From the NCBI GenBank assembly GCA_018263575.1, contig JAANWX010000059.1:1-47164 (forward strand): a stretch of DNA of 47,164 nt. The letters run 5' to 3'. This DNA is from Chloroflexota bacterium (GTDB lineage: Bacteria; Chloroflexota; Anaerolineae; Anaerolineales; UBA11858). This document shows, one piece after another, positions 25,794 through 33,973 of the stretch (its first letter is position 1; the number at the start of each line of letters is the position of its first letter). The position numbers were made by a program, and so were the translations under genes. The notes beneath the pieces were generated by a model. The model was not told where the DNA came from, made no database searches, and worked only from the letters and a program-made list of their open reading frames with translations.

Positions 25794-26603
25794 ATGCTTG
25801 AAATCCGTCATCTTACGAAAGTATACGACGATGGAACTGTGGCCTTGAAAGATGTCAGCTTTACCGTTGAAGATGGAGAGTTTTTGATCATCATCGGCTT
25901 AAGCGGGTCTGGAAAATCTACTTTGCTGCGGTGTATCAATCGTCTCGTCGACCCCACCGAAGGCGACGTCATTTGGAATGGGGTCAATTTGACTGAATTA
26001 GAAGGCGAAGAATTACGCAAGGCTCGCCGAGAAATGGGGATGATCTTCCAACACTTCAATCTTGTGAAACGCTCTTCCGTGTTCAAGAACGTGATCGCCG
26101 GGCGTTTAGGATTCATGCCCACCTGGCGCAGTTTATTAGGCCGCTTTAACGATGCCGACAGAAAAAAAGCGCTCACAGCCCTTCATCGCCTAGGGATCGC
26201 TGACCAGGCCCAAAAACGGGCCGATGAGTTAAGCGGCGGGCAACAGCAACGGGTGGGAATTGCCAGAGCGTTAATGCAAGACCCCAAGATGATTTTGGCC
26301 GATGAACCTGTCGCCAGCCTAGATCCTGTTCTAGCTCACAATATCCTCGAGTATTTAGAAATGCTCAACCAAGAAGATAACTTGACCATTGTTTGCAGCC
26401 TGCACTATTTAGACCTGGTGCAGCGCTACAGCACACGGGTGCTTGGGCTTCGGGATGGGGAAATTGTTTACGAAGGCTCGCGGGAGGATATTCGCGCTAT
26501 GGCAGATGAAGAATTCAAAGACATCTATGGAGAAGAGGCGCAGCGAATAACAGGCAGCGTTTCCGGTGATCTTGAAGAATTTGAAATAGGAGGTCTAGCA
26601 TGA
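25794..26603 (+). CDS. phnC: PhnC-type ABC transporter ATP-binding protein
   Basis: 269 aa. Powers uptake. Walker A GLSGSGKST (residues 35-43), Q-loop IFQHFNLV, signature LSGGQQQRVGIARAL, Walker B MILADEPVASLDP and the switch His in CSLHYLDL. The residues around RSSVFKNVIAGRLGFMPTW are typical for PhnC. Overlaps phnE by 4 nt (ATGA), so the two are translationally coupled. A C-terminal extension of about 25 residues (RITGSVSGDLEEFEIGG) is slightly longer than usual. Confidence 0.95.
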   Translation: MLEIRHLTKVYDDGTVALKDVSFTVEDGEFLIIIGLSGSGKSTLLRCINRLVDPTEGDVIWNGVNLTELEGEELRKARREMGMIFQHFNLVKRSSVFKNVIAGRLGFMPTWRSLLGRFNDADRKKALTALHRLGIADQAQKRADELSGGQQQRVGIARALMQDPKMILADEPVASLDPVLAHNILEYLEMLNQEDNLTIVCSLHYLDLVQRYSTRVLGLRDGEIVYEGSREDIRAMADEEFKDIYGEEAQRITGSVSGDLEEFEIGGLA

Positions 26604-28123
26604 ACACAAATTCTCTTCAACACACCCCCTCCAAGAAACGATCCCCTAGCCTCGTTCCCCCCTACCTGGCCGCAATTTTATCCGCCCTGATTCCAGGCTT
26701 GGGTCAAGCATTGGCCCGAGCCATGCGCCGGGGCATTATTCTGCTTTCTAGCTTTGTAACCATTCTAGGCCTTATGGCTTGGCGTATTCGCCTGGCAGCC
26801 CGCCGAGATACAGAAGTCTTTGCCATCATAAAAAAAGCCTACCACCTCCAACCCGTGCTGGTTGTGCTAAGTGTGATGGTCTTGATTTTATATCTCTGGA
26901 TCATCTATGATGCCTATATCATCGCTAAGGATGCTGAAAGAACCCCTGTGCTTTTATTCTTCATGTTGATCGCCGTCTTCTTTATGCTGGGTTGGCAAAT
27001 TGGTGAAATTGACCCCATTGCCTTCGTAACTAAGGCAGACGATGCCGCTCCAGCCTTGGCCCGTGTTTTATGGCCCTGGGAAAAAGCCATCTCCTACCCT
27101 GAAGAACACCTCCTAGCAACGGTTGATATTCAAGTCCCCTGCACCGAAGAAGATCCTCCCCCCCCGGCTCCTGAAAAGATTGAAGGAGAACCTTATTTTT
27201 GGGCGACACCAACTTGTGGGGACTTAAAGACGCAAGATGGCATACCTGGCACAATACTAACGATTCGAGGAGAGAATTTTGCCCCGGATACAAAAGTGAA
27301 CATCTTATGGGAAGACCCAATCGGTAATGAATTCCGCCAACGACAAGAAGGGGAATATGTAACCACAATTCCGGATGCCAAGGGAGAGTTTGAGGTTGAA
27401 ATTGAAATGCCCTATCGCCTTCTTCCACCTCATGCCGATGCTGATTTCTACATTTGGGATCTCAAAGCCAAGCAGTTGGCAACAGTAGGACAAGCTGAGC
27501 CCAGTATGGAGTTAAAGCTAGCCGTAGAAAAAATCGTCGAAACCATTTTCATTGGCATGATGGCAACATTCTTCGGGATTTTACTGGCCCTGCCGCTCAG
27601 CTTCTTCGCCGCCCGTAACTTGATGTCCGCTTCCCCCATTACTATCGCCATTTACTATCTGGTGCGCGGGGTGCTGAACATCGTGCGCTCCATCGAACCG
27701 CTAATTTGGGCCATCATCGCCGTGATCGTGGTCGGGTTGGGGCCATTTGCGGGAATCCTGGCCCTCACCGTGCACTCCATCGCCGCTCTGGCCAAATTAT
27801 ACTCCGAATCAATTGAATCCATTGACCCCGGCCCCATCGAGGCTATCCAGGCAACTGGTGCAAACTGGCTCCAAACTGTGATGTATGCCGTGATCCCCCA
27901 AATTATCCCTCCTTTTGTTTCCTTCACCATTTACCGCTGGGATATCAACATCCGCATGTCCACCATCATTGGCTTTGTGGGCGGGGGCGGAATCGGCTTC
28001 TTGCTCGCGCAATGGATCCGGTTGTTGGATTACGACTCAGCCGGAATCGCTGTCTGGTTCATCGCTGTCACCGTAGCCATTCTGGACTACGTCAGCGCCG
28101 AAATCCGGGAAAGATTTGTCTAA
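26600..28123 (+). CDS. phnE: PhnE-type permease with added membrane and TIG-like domains
   Basis: 507 aa, about twice the usual 250-280. Residues 305-505 are a normal PhnE permease: LPLSFFAARNLM, NIVRSIEPLIWA and the EAA loop ESIDPGPIEAIQATGANW. The first 300 residues are extra. Residues 20-60 contain PYLAAILSALIPGLGQALAR, like TM2/DUF5683-type membrane modules; further helices lie near 86-110 and 117-135. A segment at about 165-300 includes PGTILTIRGENFAPDTKVNILW, an IPT/TIG-like immunoglobulin fold expected outside the membrane. Operon position after phnC is standard. The extra parts may help dock the lipoprotein. Confidence 0.88.
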   Translation: MNTNSLQHTPSKKRSPSLVPPYLAAILSALIPGLGQALARAMRRGIILLSSFVTILGLMAWRIRLAARRDTEVFAIIKKAYHLQPVLVVLSVMVLILYLWIIYDAYIIAKDAERTPVLLFFMLIAVFFMLGWQIGEIDPIAFVTKADDAAPALARVLWPWEKAISYPEEHLLATVDIQVPCTEEDPPPPAPEKIEGEPYFWATPTCGDLKTQDGIPGTILTIRGENFAPDTKVNILWEDPIGNEFRQRQEGEYVTTIPDAKGEFEVEIEMPYRLLPPHADADFYIWDLKAKQLATVGQAEPSMELKLAVEKIVETIFIGMMATFFGILLALPLSFFAARNLMSASPITIAIYYLVRGVLNIVRSIEPLIWAIIAVIVVGLGPFAGILALTVHSIAALAKLYSESIESIDPGPIEAIQATGANWLQTVMYAVIPQIIPPFVSFTIYRWDINIRMSTIIGFVGGGGIGFLLAQWIRLLDYDSAGIAVWFIAVTVAILDYVSAEIRERFV

Positions 28124-28147
28124 ATAGAAGACTCACGCAGAAACGAA

Positions 28148-28189
28148 GCAAGACCTCCGAGGTTGTTCGGCAAACCTCGGAGGTCTTGC
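28148..28189. repeat. Perfect palindromic element after phnE
   Basis: GCAAGACCTCCGAGGTT (28148-28164) and AACCTCGGAGGTCTTGC (28173-28189) form perfect 17-bp arms with an 8-nt loop. The same family occurs at 9237-9273. It lies between convergent genes and could also end transcription, though no T run follows. Confidence 0.82.
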
Positions 28190-28203
28190 GTTGTGTCTGT
28201 TCT

Positions 28204-28677
28204 TTATCCGCCCCGAGAAGGCCCTTCTGGACACCGAAAGACATCTTTCTTTCCAACTATGGTCCAGAGCGTTGTGAAAACTTCTTTTTCACCATTGCAC
28301 CAATAAACGTAGTGTGCCTGATATACCCAAGGGATTAAGGTAATACTTGCATTAGCGCCTGGGCGAATGGTGAAGAATCCACTTTCAAGCGTGTCTCCCC
28401 GGGTTAAGTATATTTGCACCCAGCTATCCGTTCGATTTCTAACGATATATTTGCCACATCCTACATGTTTTAAGCACCAGGGTTGCAAAGTCCACGGGCC
28501 TGCTTGAGGGGCATTTCGAGTCCATGAACCCGCCCATGTGCTCGTTCCTCCCCCCGCCCACGGTCCAGGCCATGTCCAAGGATCGCCATCACCTGCCAGA
28601 GCGGGACGCGGGGCAAAGGCTACAAATGAGAAAATTAACAGCATAAAGGTTGTGAAAAGCGATTTCTTAAGATTCAT
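28204..28677 (-). CDS. Small secreted Trp-rich protein of unknown function
   Basis: About 157 aa from the ATG at 28677 (GGGAG upstream); a GTG at 28692 is possible. Cleavable signal peptide MNLKKSLFTTFMLLIFSFVAFA..ALA. The mature part starts Trp/Gly/Pro-rich (DPWTWPGPWAGGG) and continues to a compact domain with CLKHVGCGKYIVRNRTDSWVQIYL and FFTIRPGANASITLIPW. Four Cys suggest disulfides. The second half resembles a beta-sandwich that presents an exposed surface. No family recognised; acts outside the cell. Confidence 0.7.
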   Translation of the reverse strand: MNLKKSLFTTFMLLIFSFVAFAPRPALAGDGDPWTWPGPWAGGGTSTWAGSWTRNAPQAGPWTLQPWCLKHVGCGKYIVRNRTDSWVQIYLTRGDTLESGFFTIRPGANASITLIPWVYQAHYVYWCNGEKEVFTTLWTIVGKKDVFRCPEGPSRGG

Positions 28678-28908
28678 TGTAGTATCTCCCACAGGAGCAT
28701 CAAACTTGTTATTAGGTTGTTTATTAAGGGTAGTCTTTTCCTATCACCGATTGGCATGACATGCAGAGTCGACTGGTATTAAGCATTTTCTTAGTCACCC
28801 CAGTATAGTAACGCAATACCCCTAATAATACAATGGGAAAAGGCTAGAGTAGCAAGCCTAAAGTAATTCAATTTCTATAGCGCGTGGTACAATGCGCATA
28901 TATAAAAC

Positions 28909-29538
28909 ATGCGAAAAATGACTCATAAAATCTTCTTTACCATCCTCATCATAAGTATTCTTCCGCGTTTGATCACGTTTTGGTACGTGCGTAAGAGGAC
29001 CTACTCCATTGAAGCTGTCCCCGCACAGAGAGCGGCCATCGTCTTCGGGGCAGGATTATGGCGTGATGGATCGCCAACACCCGTCCTAAAGGATCGCGTG
29101 GCGACAGCCGTGGATTTGTACTTCACCGGAAAGGCGGAAAAGTTGCTCATGAGCGGCGATAACCGCTTCGAGGACTATAATGAACCAAAGGCAATGAAGG
29201 AATACGCCATGCAACTGGGAGTCCCCGTTGAAGACATTGTCCTTGACTACGCTGGGCGACGTACCTACGATACCTGCTACCGAGCTAATGCTATTTTCGG
29301 TCTCAGGGAATCCATACTTGTTACCCAGAAATTCCATCTTCCCCGAGCAATTTACACTTGCAATAACTTGGGCCTGAGTGCAAACGGTGTAAGCGCCGAC
29401 CGCCGCACTTACCGAGATTCCCGCTACTGGCAACTTCGAGAGCTGCCAGCTACTTTTGTGGCTTTTCTGCAAGTCCACATTACCCGCCCCACACCGATAC
29501 TTGGCGCTCCAGAGTCGATTTTTCCATCTAAAAAGTGA
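28909..29538 (+). CDS. SanA/YdcF-type DUF218 membrane protein
   Basis: 209 aa. One N-terminal transmembrane helix (HKIFFTILIISILPRLITFW) and a DUF218 domain: AAIVFGAGLWRDGSPTPVLKDRVATAVDLYFTGK, LLMSGDNRFEDYNEPKAM, VLDYAGRRTYDTCYRANAIF and LVTQKFHLPRAIYTC. Related to SanA, which affects vancomycin sensitivity through the envelope; the biochemical role is not known. TACAAT at 28888-28893 lies 15 bp from the ATG with no Shine-Dalgarno, suggesting a very short leader. Confidence 0.88.
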   Translation: MRKMTHKIFFTILIISILPRLITFWYVRKRTYSIEAVPAQRAAIVFGAGLWRDGSPTPVLKDRVATAVDLYFTGKAEKLLMSGDNRFEDYNEPKAMKEYAMQLGVPVEDIVLDYAGRRTYDTCYRANAIFGLRESILVTQKFHLPRAIYTCNNLGLSANGVSADRRTYRDSRYWQLRELPATFVAFLQVHITRPTPILGAPESIFPSKK

Positions 29539-29590
29539 AACCTGAAGTATGGAAAAGTGTTTCTTGTTAATCTTTCTTAGGAGGTGCAAA

Positions 29591-30457
29591 ATGTCCCGCA
29601 AGCAAATCCTTTCAACCATCATTTTCCTTGTCTTGCTAACGCTTTCTTGTGTGACTGGCGTAGAGGTTCCGGTCACGACAGAACCCAAAACCGGCGACAC
29701 AATAACCGAAACCATTGATGTCCCAGCTCCCGCCGAGGCCGAGGCCATTGTCACGCTTTCCTTTGGGGCGGGAAAGCTCAACCTTCTCCCCAGCACAGGA
29801 GACTCCCTTCTCTCTGGGACTGCTACCTACAATGTTGAAGATTTCAAACCGGAAATAACCGTAACAGATAAGACGGTAACTATCAAGCAGGGGAACATAA
29901 AACTGGATTCGGTGCCAACCATCAACAAAAAGGTCAAAAACGAGTGGGACTTAGCTCTATCCAACCATCCTGTGGACCTCACGGTAAAGGCTGGCGCGTA
30001 TAAAGGGGACTATGAACTAGGCGGCTTAGCGATCACAAATTTACATATCGCGGATGGGGCTGCTACCGTGGAACTATCCTTCACGATGCCAAATTTAGTG
30101 ACCATGAACTCCTTTCGGTACGAAACGGGCGCATCCGATATTACTCTCAATAATCTCAACAATGCCAATTTCCAGACCATGATCTTCCAAGGCGGGGGTG
30201 GAAATTATAACCTGGATTTCTCGGGCACACTTTGGCAGGATGCCTCTGTATTCATCGAGACAGGATTGAGCAGGATAGTCATCACGGTTCCCAAGGGCGT
30301 GCCTGCAGAGGCCAGACTCGAAGGCGCCTTGACCCAGGTCAACATAAAGGGGGATTGGCAAGAAGCGGAAGAAATGTACTCGCAACCGGGTCAGGGACCA
30401 AAATTAACTTTAAACATTGAAACCAGCGCAGGAAGCGTTACTCTACGGAATCCGTGA
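29591..30457 (+). CDS. Toast-rack-like lipoprotein
   Basis: 288 aa from the ATG at 29591, which has AGGAGG upstream; an earlier in-frame ATG at 29549 lacks this. Lipoprotein signal peptide with lipobox ending LTLSC (C20). The mature part is beta-rich with repeating strands: AIVTLSFGAGKLNLLP, VTMNSFRYETGASDITLNNLNNANF, MIFQGGGGNYNLDFSG and RIVITVPKGVPAEARLEGAL. This pattern matches the N-terminal toast_rack and LiaF/DUF2154-like domains, with a role in envelope sensing in other bacteria. The exact function here is unknown. Confidence 0.75.
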   Translation: MSRKQILSTIIFLVLLTLSCVTGVEVPVTTEPKTGDTITETIDVPAPAEAEAIVTLSFGAGKLNLLPSTGDSLLSGTATYNVEDFKPEITVTDKTVTIKQGNIKLDSVPTINKKVKNEWDLALSNHPVDLTVKAGAYKGDYELGGLAITNLHIADGAATVELSFTMPNLVTMNSFRYETGASDITLNNLNNANFQTMIFQGGGGNYNLDFSGTLWQDASVFIETGLSRIVITVPKGVPAEARLEGALTQVNIKGDWQEAEEMYSQPGQGPKLTLNIETSAGSVTLRNP

Positions 30458-30469
30458 GCGCCCATGCAC

Positions 30470-30498
30470 TTGTCGAAACAGGCATTTTCTATTAGAAT
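30470..30498 (+). promoter_or_regulatory. Promoter of tRNA-Gly and the CAT tRNA
   Basis: TTGTCG (30470-30475), a 17-bp spacer and TAGAAT (30493-30498), ending 14 bp before the tRNA-Gly gene. Confidence 0.7.
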
Positions 30499-30512
30499 GT
30501 GTGGGCATTTAA

Positions 30513-30584
30513 GCGGGTGTGGCCAAGTGGTAAGGCATCAGCCTTCCAAGCTGACATTCACGGGTTCGAATCCCGTCACCCGCT
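30513..30584 (+). tRNA. tRNA-Gly (anticodon TCC)
   Basis: Acceptor GCGGGTG with CACCCGC, anticodon stem TCAGC/GCTGA around loop CTTCCAA, T arm CGGGTTCGAATCCCG. Discriminator T; no encoded CCA. Confidence 0.95.
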
Positions 30585-30589
30585 TTGTT

Positions 30590-30645
30590 CAGTGAACAGT
30601 AATCAGTAATCAGTGAACAGACTGAAAACTGATAACTGAAAAAAG
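30590..30645. repeat. Heptanucleotide-period repeat between two tRNAs
   Basis: CAGTGAA, CAGTAAT, CAGTAAT, CAGTGAA units followed by ACTGAAA and ACTGATA. It fills the spacer of the tRNA pair. Confidence 0.75.
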
Positions 30646-30717
30646 GGCCCGTAGCTCAGTGGTCAGAGCGAGCGGCTCATAACCGCCAGGTCGCAGGTTC
30701 GATCCCTGCCGGGCCCA
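30645..30717 (+). tRNA. tRNA with anticodon CAT (elongator Met, or Ile2)
   Basis: Acceptor GGGCCCG with CGGGCCC, D arm GCTC..GAGC, anticodon stem GCGG/CCGC around CTCATAA, T arm GCAGG/CCTGC. Position 1-72 is a G-C pair, so it is not an initiator. Lysidine modification to read AUA (Ile2) cannot be excluded from sequence. Discriminator A; no encoded CCA. A hairpin AACTCCC-GCAA-GGGAGTT (30722-30739) follows and may end transcription. Confidence 0.92.
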
Positions 30718-30766
30718 CTAGAACTCCCGCAAGGGAGTTTGTGAGTTTAAGAGGAAATCATGTCAA

Positions 30767-30985
30767 TTGAAGGCCGCCCGCGCTTACCAGCCTGACTTAA
30801 TCGTACTCGACATCATGCTCCCCGGCATGGACGGCATTGAGCTGCTATCTCATCTGCGGCGCTTGAAAAATATCGACATGCCTAAAAATGACGATGGGTT
30901 GCGTTTCGAACATATCCGCATTGACACCGGGGGACACCAGGTTTGGGTTGAGGATCAACTTATCGATCTGACCTCCACCCGGACT
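30767..30985 (+). pseudogene. Remnant of an OmpR-type response regulator
   Basis: One frame joins part of a receiver domain ([20 protein letters not shown] then [11 protein letters not shown], containing the phospho-acceptor Asp) to the start of an OmpR winged-helix domain ([29 protein letters not shown]). The middle of the receiver, the linker and the recognition helix are missing, and there is no proper start. This is an internally deleted copy. A further short frame at 31000-31104 (34 codons, [11 protein letters not shown]) may be the tail of another gene. Nothing else is seen up to 31252. Confidence 0.75.
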
Positions 30986-31252
30986 TGGTTTGCCCTCGCA
31001 TGGCGGGTGCTATTGCTGAGGCTCTCTTGGGTTATGCGGTAAAGGGCCAACTCGACCTCGGGGGGCAGTTTCCCGAAATGCTGCTTCGAGCTAAGGAAAA
31101 CTGAACCAGACAACCCCAACCCGAAAAGGACTCCGGAGATCGGCCATATCCAAAACCACGTCCACCTTTCCCATTATCAATCCCTTTCAAATCTGGTATC
31201 GTTATCAGCAGTTAAGAACTAATTACGAACCTAATCCGAAAGGGATCAAAAA

Positions 31253-31903
31253 ATGACTCCATACGAAGAACAACTGCGCCAAGAAATCATCCGTGTCACC
31301 TGCCTCGAGGCTGAGCAAGGTCTCATCCGCTCCAGTGACGGCAATACCTCCGCCCGCCTGGACGAAGACCGTCTGCTGGTCACCCCCAGCGGGGTGCATA
31401 AAATGACCATGAAGGCCGACAACCTCATTCTTGTCAACCGGGAGGGGGAAGTCCTTCGAGCCAAGCCGGGGCTGAAACCCACCTCAGAACTCAGAATGCA
31501 CCTGGAAGTTTACCGGCAGCGACCGGATGTGCAAGCTGTGCTGCATGCCCATCCCCCCTACACCACGGCGTTAACGCTGGTGGAATCCCCCTTCCCCACC
31601 GAATATCTCCCTGAGGTGCTGGTCGCCCTGGGTGAAGTCCCCACCGCTCCCTACGCCACGCCGGGGACGGCCGCCTTGGCCAACAGCATCCGGGATCTTA
31701 TTCAAGGTCACGACACGGTGATCCTCAGCCATCATGGCAGCCTCCACGTCGGCCAAAGCCTCGAAGAAGCCCTGATTGCCCTGGAACGCTTGGAACACGC
31801 CGCCTACACCTATTGCCTGGCCCATAACCTGGGGAACCCTGTCCCGTTGCCAGAGGCAGAACTACACCAGCTAAAAGAAATTGGCCAGCAACTGCGTGGG
31901 TAG
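31253..31903 (+). CDS. Class II aldolase (L-fuculose-phosphate aldolase-like)
   Basis: 216 aa, normal length. Zinc-dependent aldolase/adducin family; members cleave fuculose-1-phosphate or related sugar phosphates to DHAP and an aldehyde. Zinc ligands are H98 and H100 (VLHAHPP) and H160 (SHHGSL); the catalytic Glu is E79 (PTSELRMH). GNTSARL and HTPSGVHK-like (LLVTPSGVHKMTM) phosphate-binding parts are present. It stands alone, so the exact substrate (fuculose-, ribulose- or methylthioribulose-phosphate) cannot be told. Confidence 0.88.
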   Translation: MTPYEEQLRQEIIRVTCLEAEQGLIRSSDGNTSARLDEDRLLVTPSGVHKMTMKADNLILVNREGEVLRAKPGLKPTSELRMHLEVYRQRPDVQAVLHAHPPYTTALTLVESPFPTEYLPEVLVALGEVPTAPYATPGTAALANSIRDLIQGHDTVILSHHGSLHVGQSLEEALIALERLEHAAYTYCLAHNLGNPVPLPEAELHQLKEIGQQLRG

Positions 31904-31963
31904 GTTCTTCCCCAGCCCTCATCATAACTATGGTATACGGCAATTAGCCTTTGTCTGTTAGAT

Positions 31964-32149
31964 AAGCATCACCACAAGAAAAGGGGGAATTTTCAACATT
32001 CTTGGCGCTACGAATGGCCCTTCCAATAAGGCAAACACACCTTCGAAGTGCGTTGTTACGATGGCCAAGGAGAATTACAAGTTTTGGAAGAGAATCCGGC
32101 CCGCCCAGACGGCGCCACCGGGGTCCATAGTGTCGAAGAGCGGGTTTAA
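31964..32149 (+). pseudogene. C-terminal remnant resembling a sulfite oxidase-family dimerisation domain
   Basis: One frame reads HSWRYEWPFQ, an in-frame TAA (32027-32029), then GKHTFEVRCYDGQGELQ and PARPDGATGVHS before a natural stop at 32147-32149. The pattern W..W-x-G-x-x-x-x-x-VR-x-x-D-G and P-x-G-x-x-G at the C-terminus is that of Mo-cofactor oxidoreductase dimerisation domains. No upstream catalytic domain is present; a degraded tail. The stop overlaps the end of the kinase gene on the other strand. Family call is moderate. Confidence 0.45.
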
Positions 32150-33828
32150 GTCCCTCCCGCACCCCCCACCGGCACCCACACCTCCACAGTCGTCCCCTTC
32201 AACGGCGCGGAGTCGATGCGAATATCTCCCCCTGCTTTTCGAACCCGCCGTTGCATATTGGAGAGGCCATGCCCCAGGCTGGTGTCAGCGGTGTCGATAT
32301 TGAATCCCTTCCCGTTGTCAGAAACCTTTAGGTACGCCCTCCCGTCCACTGTCCACAACTTGACCTTGGCCTCAGTGGCCTGGGAATGCCGGGCCGTGTT
32401 TGCCAAGGCCTCCTGACAAATATGGAAAAGAGTGGCCTTTTTCTGGAAAGGGAGCCCATTTAGAGAGGGGACCGTGACCTCTAATTCCCCCTTGATTTGG
32501 GAATGGGTTTCGAATTGTTCAAGGATAAAGGCGAGATTCTCTGGGAGGGTTTTGCCTTCTACCATCTCACTGGGACGCAAGTCAGAGACATAAGAGCGGA
32601 TGTCGTTGATAGCGTTATTGATTCCACTGGTAGCTAAGTTGAGCCGATCCAAGACATCCTCCGTTCCTTCTGACTCTTTGGGGTTTTCCAGGATCATCTT
32701 TCCATAATCTAAGGTGAGGCCAATGGAGTACAGCGATTGGATAATCCCATCGTGGAGATCCATCCCGATTCGTTCCCGCTCTTCCAAAACGGCCATCCGC
32801 TTGGATTTTTGCTGGAGGCGAACATTTTCGATTGCTATCCCGGCCCAGGTGCCAATGGTGGTCAATAATTCAAATTCTCGTTCGCTTGAAATACGCTCTG
32901 ATTTGCTGAAGAGGGTCATTACCCCTACCAGCTTGCGGCGCGCCCAAAGGGGGATCCCCATTAAAGAACGGAATCCCGCTTTATGGATAGCGGGACGCAA
33001 GATTCTAGGATCTTCTGCTAGTGAATTACTGACCAGTATCTTAGCCTGTTCAGCCACCCTGCCGACAATTCCCTCCCCAACACGGAAAATGTTTTTTGGG
33101 TAGAAAGCGTTGAAATCATCTCCCCGAAAGAGGGATAAACGCAAATCTTCCCCCCCCGTGTCGCGAAGATAGATTTCCCCTGTGCTGACGCCAAGATAAT
33201 CAATCACCTTGGACAAGGTTTGGCTCATGATCTCTTTAATATCCCATGAGTTGGCAACCGTTTGGGCCAGATCGTTGATGAGCGCTAAATCTTCATTTTG
33301 TTGGTTGAGCTGGTGGTCATAGCTAAGAATGTTTTGGTATAGCCTGACATTGGTAATAGCCACAGTGGCATAAGCGGCCAGGGTTTTCATCAGCCGTTCG
33401 TCATCAGGGGTGAATTCCGGAGCATCCTCTTTGTCAATTAAGTAAATATGGCCCAGAACTTTCTCGCCGCTCACCAGGGGAACACCCAAGAAAGCCGCTA
33501 TCTCTGGGTGGTTTGCTGGGGATTTGACCCTGCGGATTGAGTTGCCAATCTCAGGCAAGGAGACCCCCTGCCTATCTTTGCCCCAACCGGGTTTCCCGTT
33601 TACGCGCTTGACTACCCCTTCTACAAGGCGAATATGGACGAAGTTCTCAATTTCCCCTGCTTCGTCGCGGAGGGCGATGATTGCTTTGTGAGCCTGGACT
33701 TGGGCGTGTGCTAAGCGGGCAATCCGCTCTAATAAGGTATCTAGCGAGAGATTGCTCCCCAAGTCGCGGCTGACCTGGTGGAATGCGCCGAGGTGATGTT
33801 CTAACTGGATCTGGGTTAGTTTTGTCAT
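32146..33828 (-). CDS. Two-GAF sensor histidine kinase (NarL-partner type)
   Basis: 560 aa, cytoplasmic (no membrane helix). Two GAF domains at about 25-165 and 190-340 (second: GEGIVGRVAEQAKILVSNSLAEDPR), then HisKA_3 with the phospho-acceptor H359 in ERERIGMDLHDGIIQSL, and an HATPase_c domain with N-box FHICQEALANTARHSQA, DNGKGFN and GHGLSNMQRRV. This class normally pairs with a LuxR/NarL regulator, but none is adjacent; the nearby OmpR-type remnant is the wrong class. Divergent from mvaA. GAF ligand unknown. Confidence 0.93.
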   Translation of the reverse strand: MTKLTQIQLEHHLGAFHQVSRDLGSNLSLDTLLERIARLAHAQVQAHKAIIALRDEAGEIENFVHIRLVEGVVKRVNGKPGWGKDRQGVSLPEIGNSIRRVKSPANHPEIAAFLGVPLVSGEKVLGHIYLIDKEDAPEFTPDDERLMKTLAAYATVAITNVRLYQNILSYDHQLNQQNEDLALINDLAQTVANSWDIKEIMSQTLSKVIDYLGVSTGEIYLRDTGGEDLRLSLFRGDDFNAFYPKNIFRVGEGIVGRVAEQAKILVSNSLAEDPRILRPAIHKAGFRSLMGIPLWARRKLVGVMTLFSKSERISSEREFELLTTIGTWAGIAIENVRLQQKSKRMAVLEERERIGMDLHDGIIQSLYSIGLTLDYGKMILENPKESEGTEDVLDRLNLATSGINNAINDIRSYVSDLRPSEMVEGKTLPENLAFILEQFETHSQIKGELEVTVPSLNGLPFQKKATLFHICQEALANTARHSQATEAKVKLWTVDGRAYLKVSDNGKGFNIDTADTSLGHGLSNMQRRVRKAGGDIRIDSAPLKGTTVEVWVPVGGAGGT

Positions 33829-33973
33829 ATGTTTTCCTGTAGCATCCCCATTTTACCGCATATTTGGGAAATGTTGAGAGTATTTGCCAGTCTTTTTACC
33901 TTAAAGTTTGTTTAATAGCGCTGACGGTATGCAAGCCTGGTTTGGTTAACTCCCCTACAAAGGTGATTATTAT

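Noticed and set aside
24704-28123. Phosphonate degradation locus
   Set aside because: Only transport genes are present; no C-P lyase, phosphonatase or phosphite dehydrogenase.
30767-33828. Two-component system formed by the response regulator remnant and the GAF kinase
   Set aside because: The remnant is OmpR-type, the kinase is of the HisKA_3 class that partners NarL-type regulators, and they are on opposite strands about 1 kb apart.
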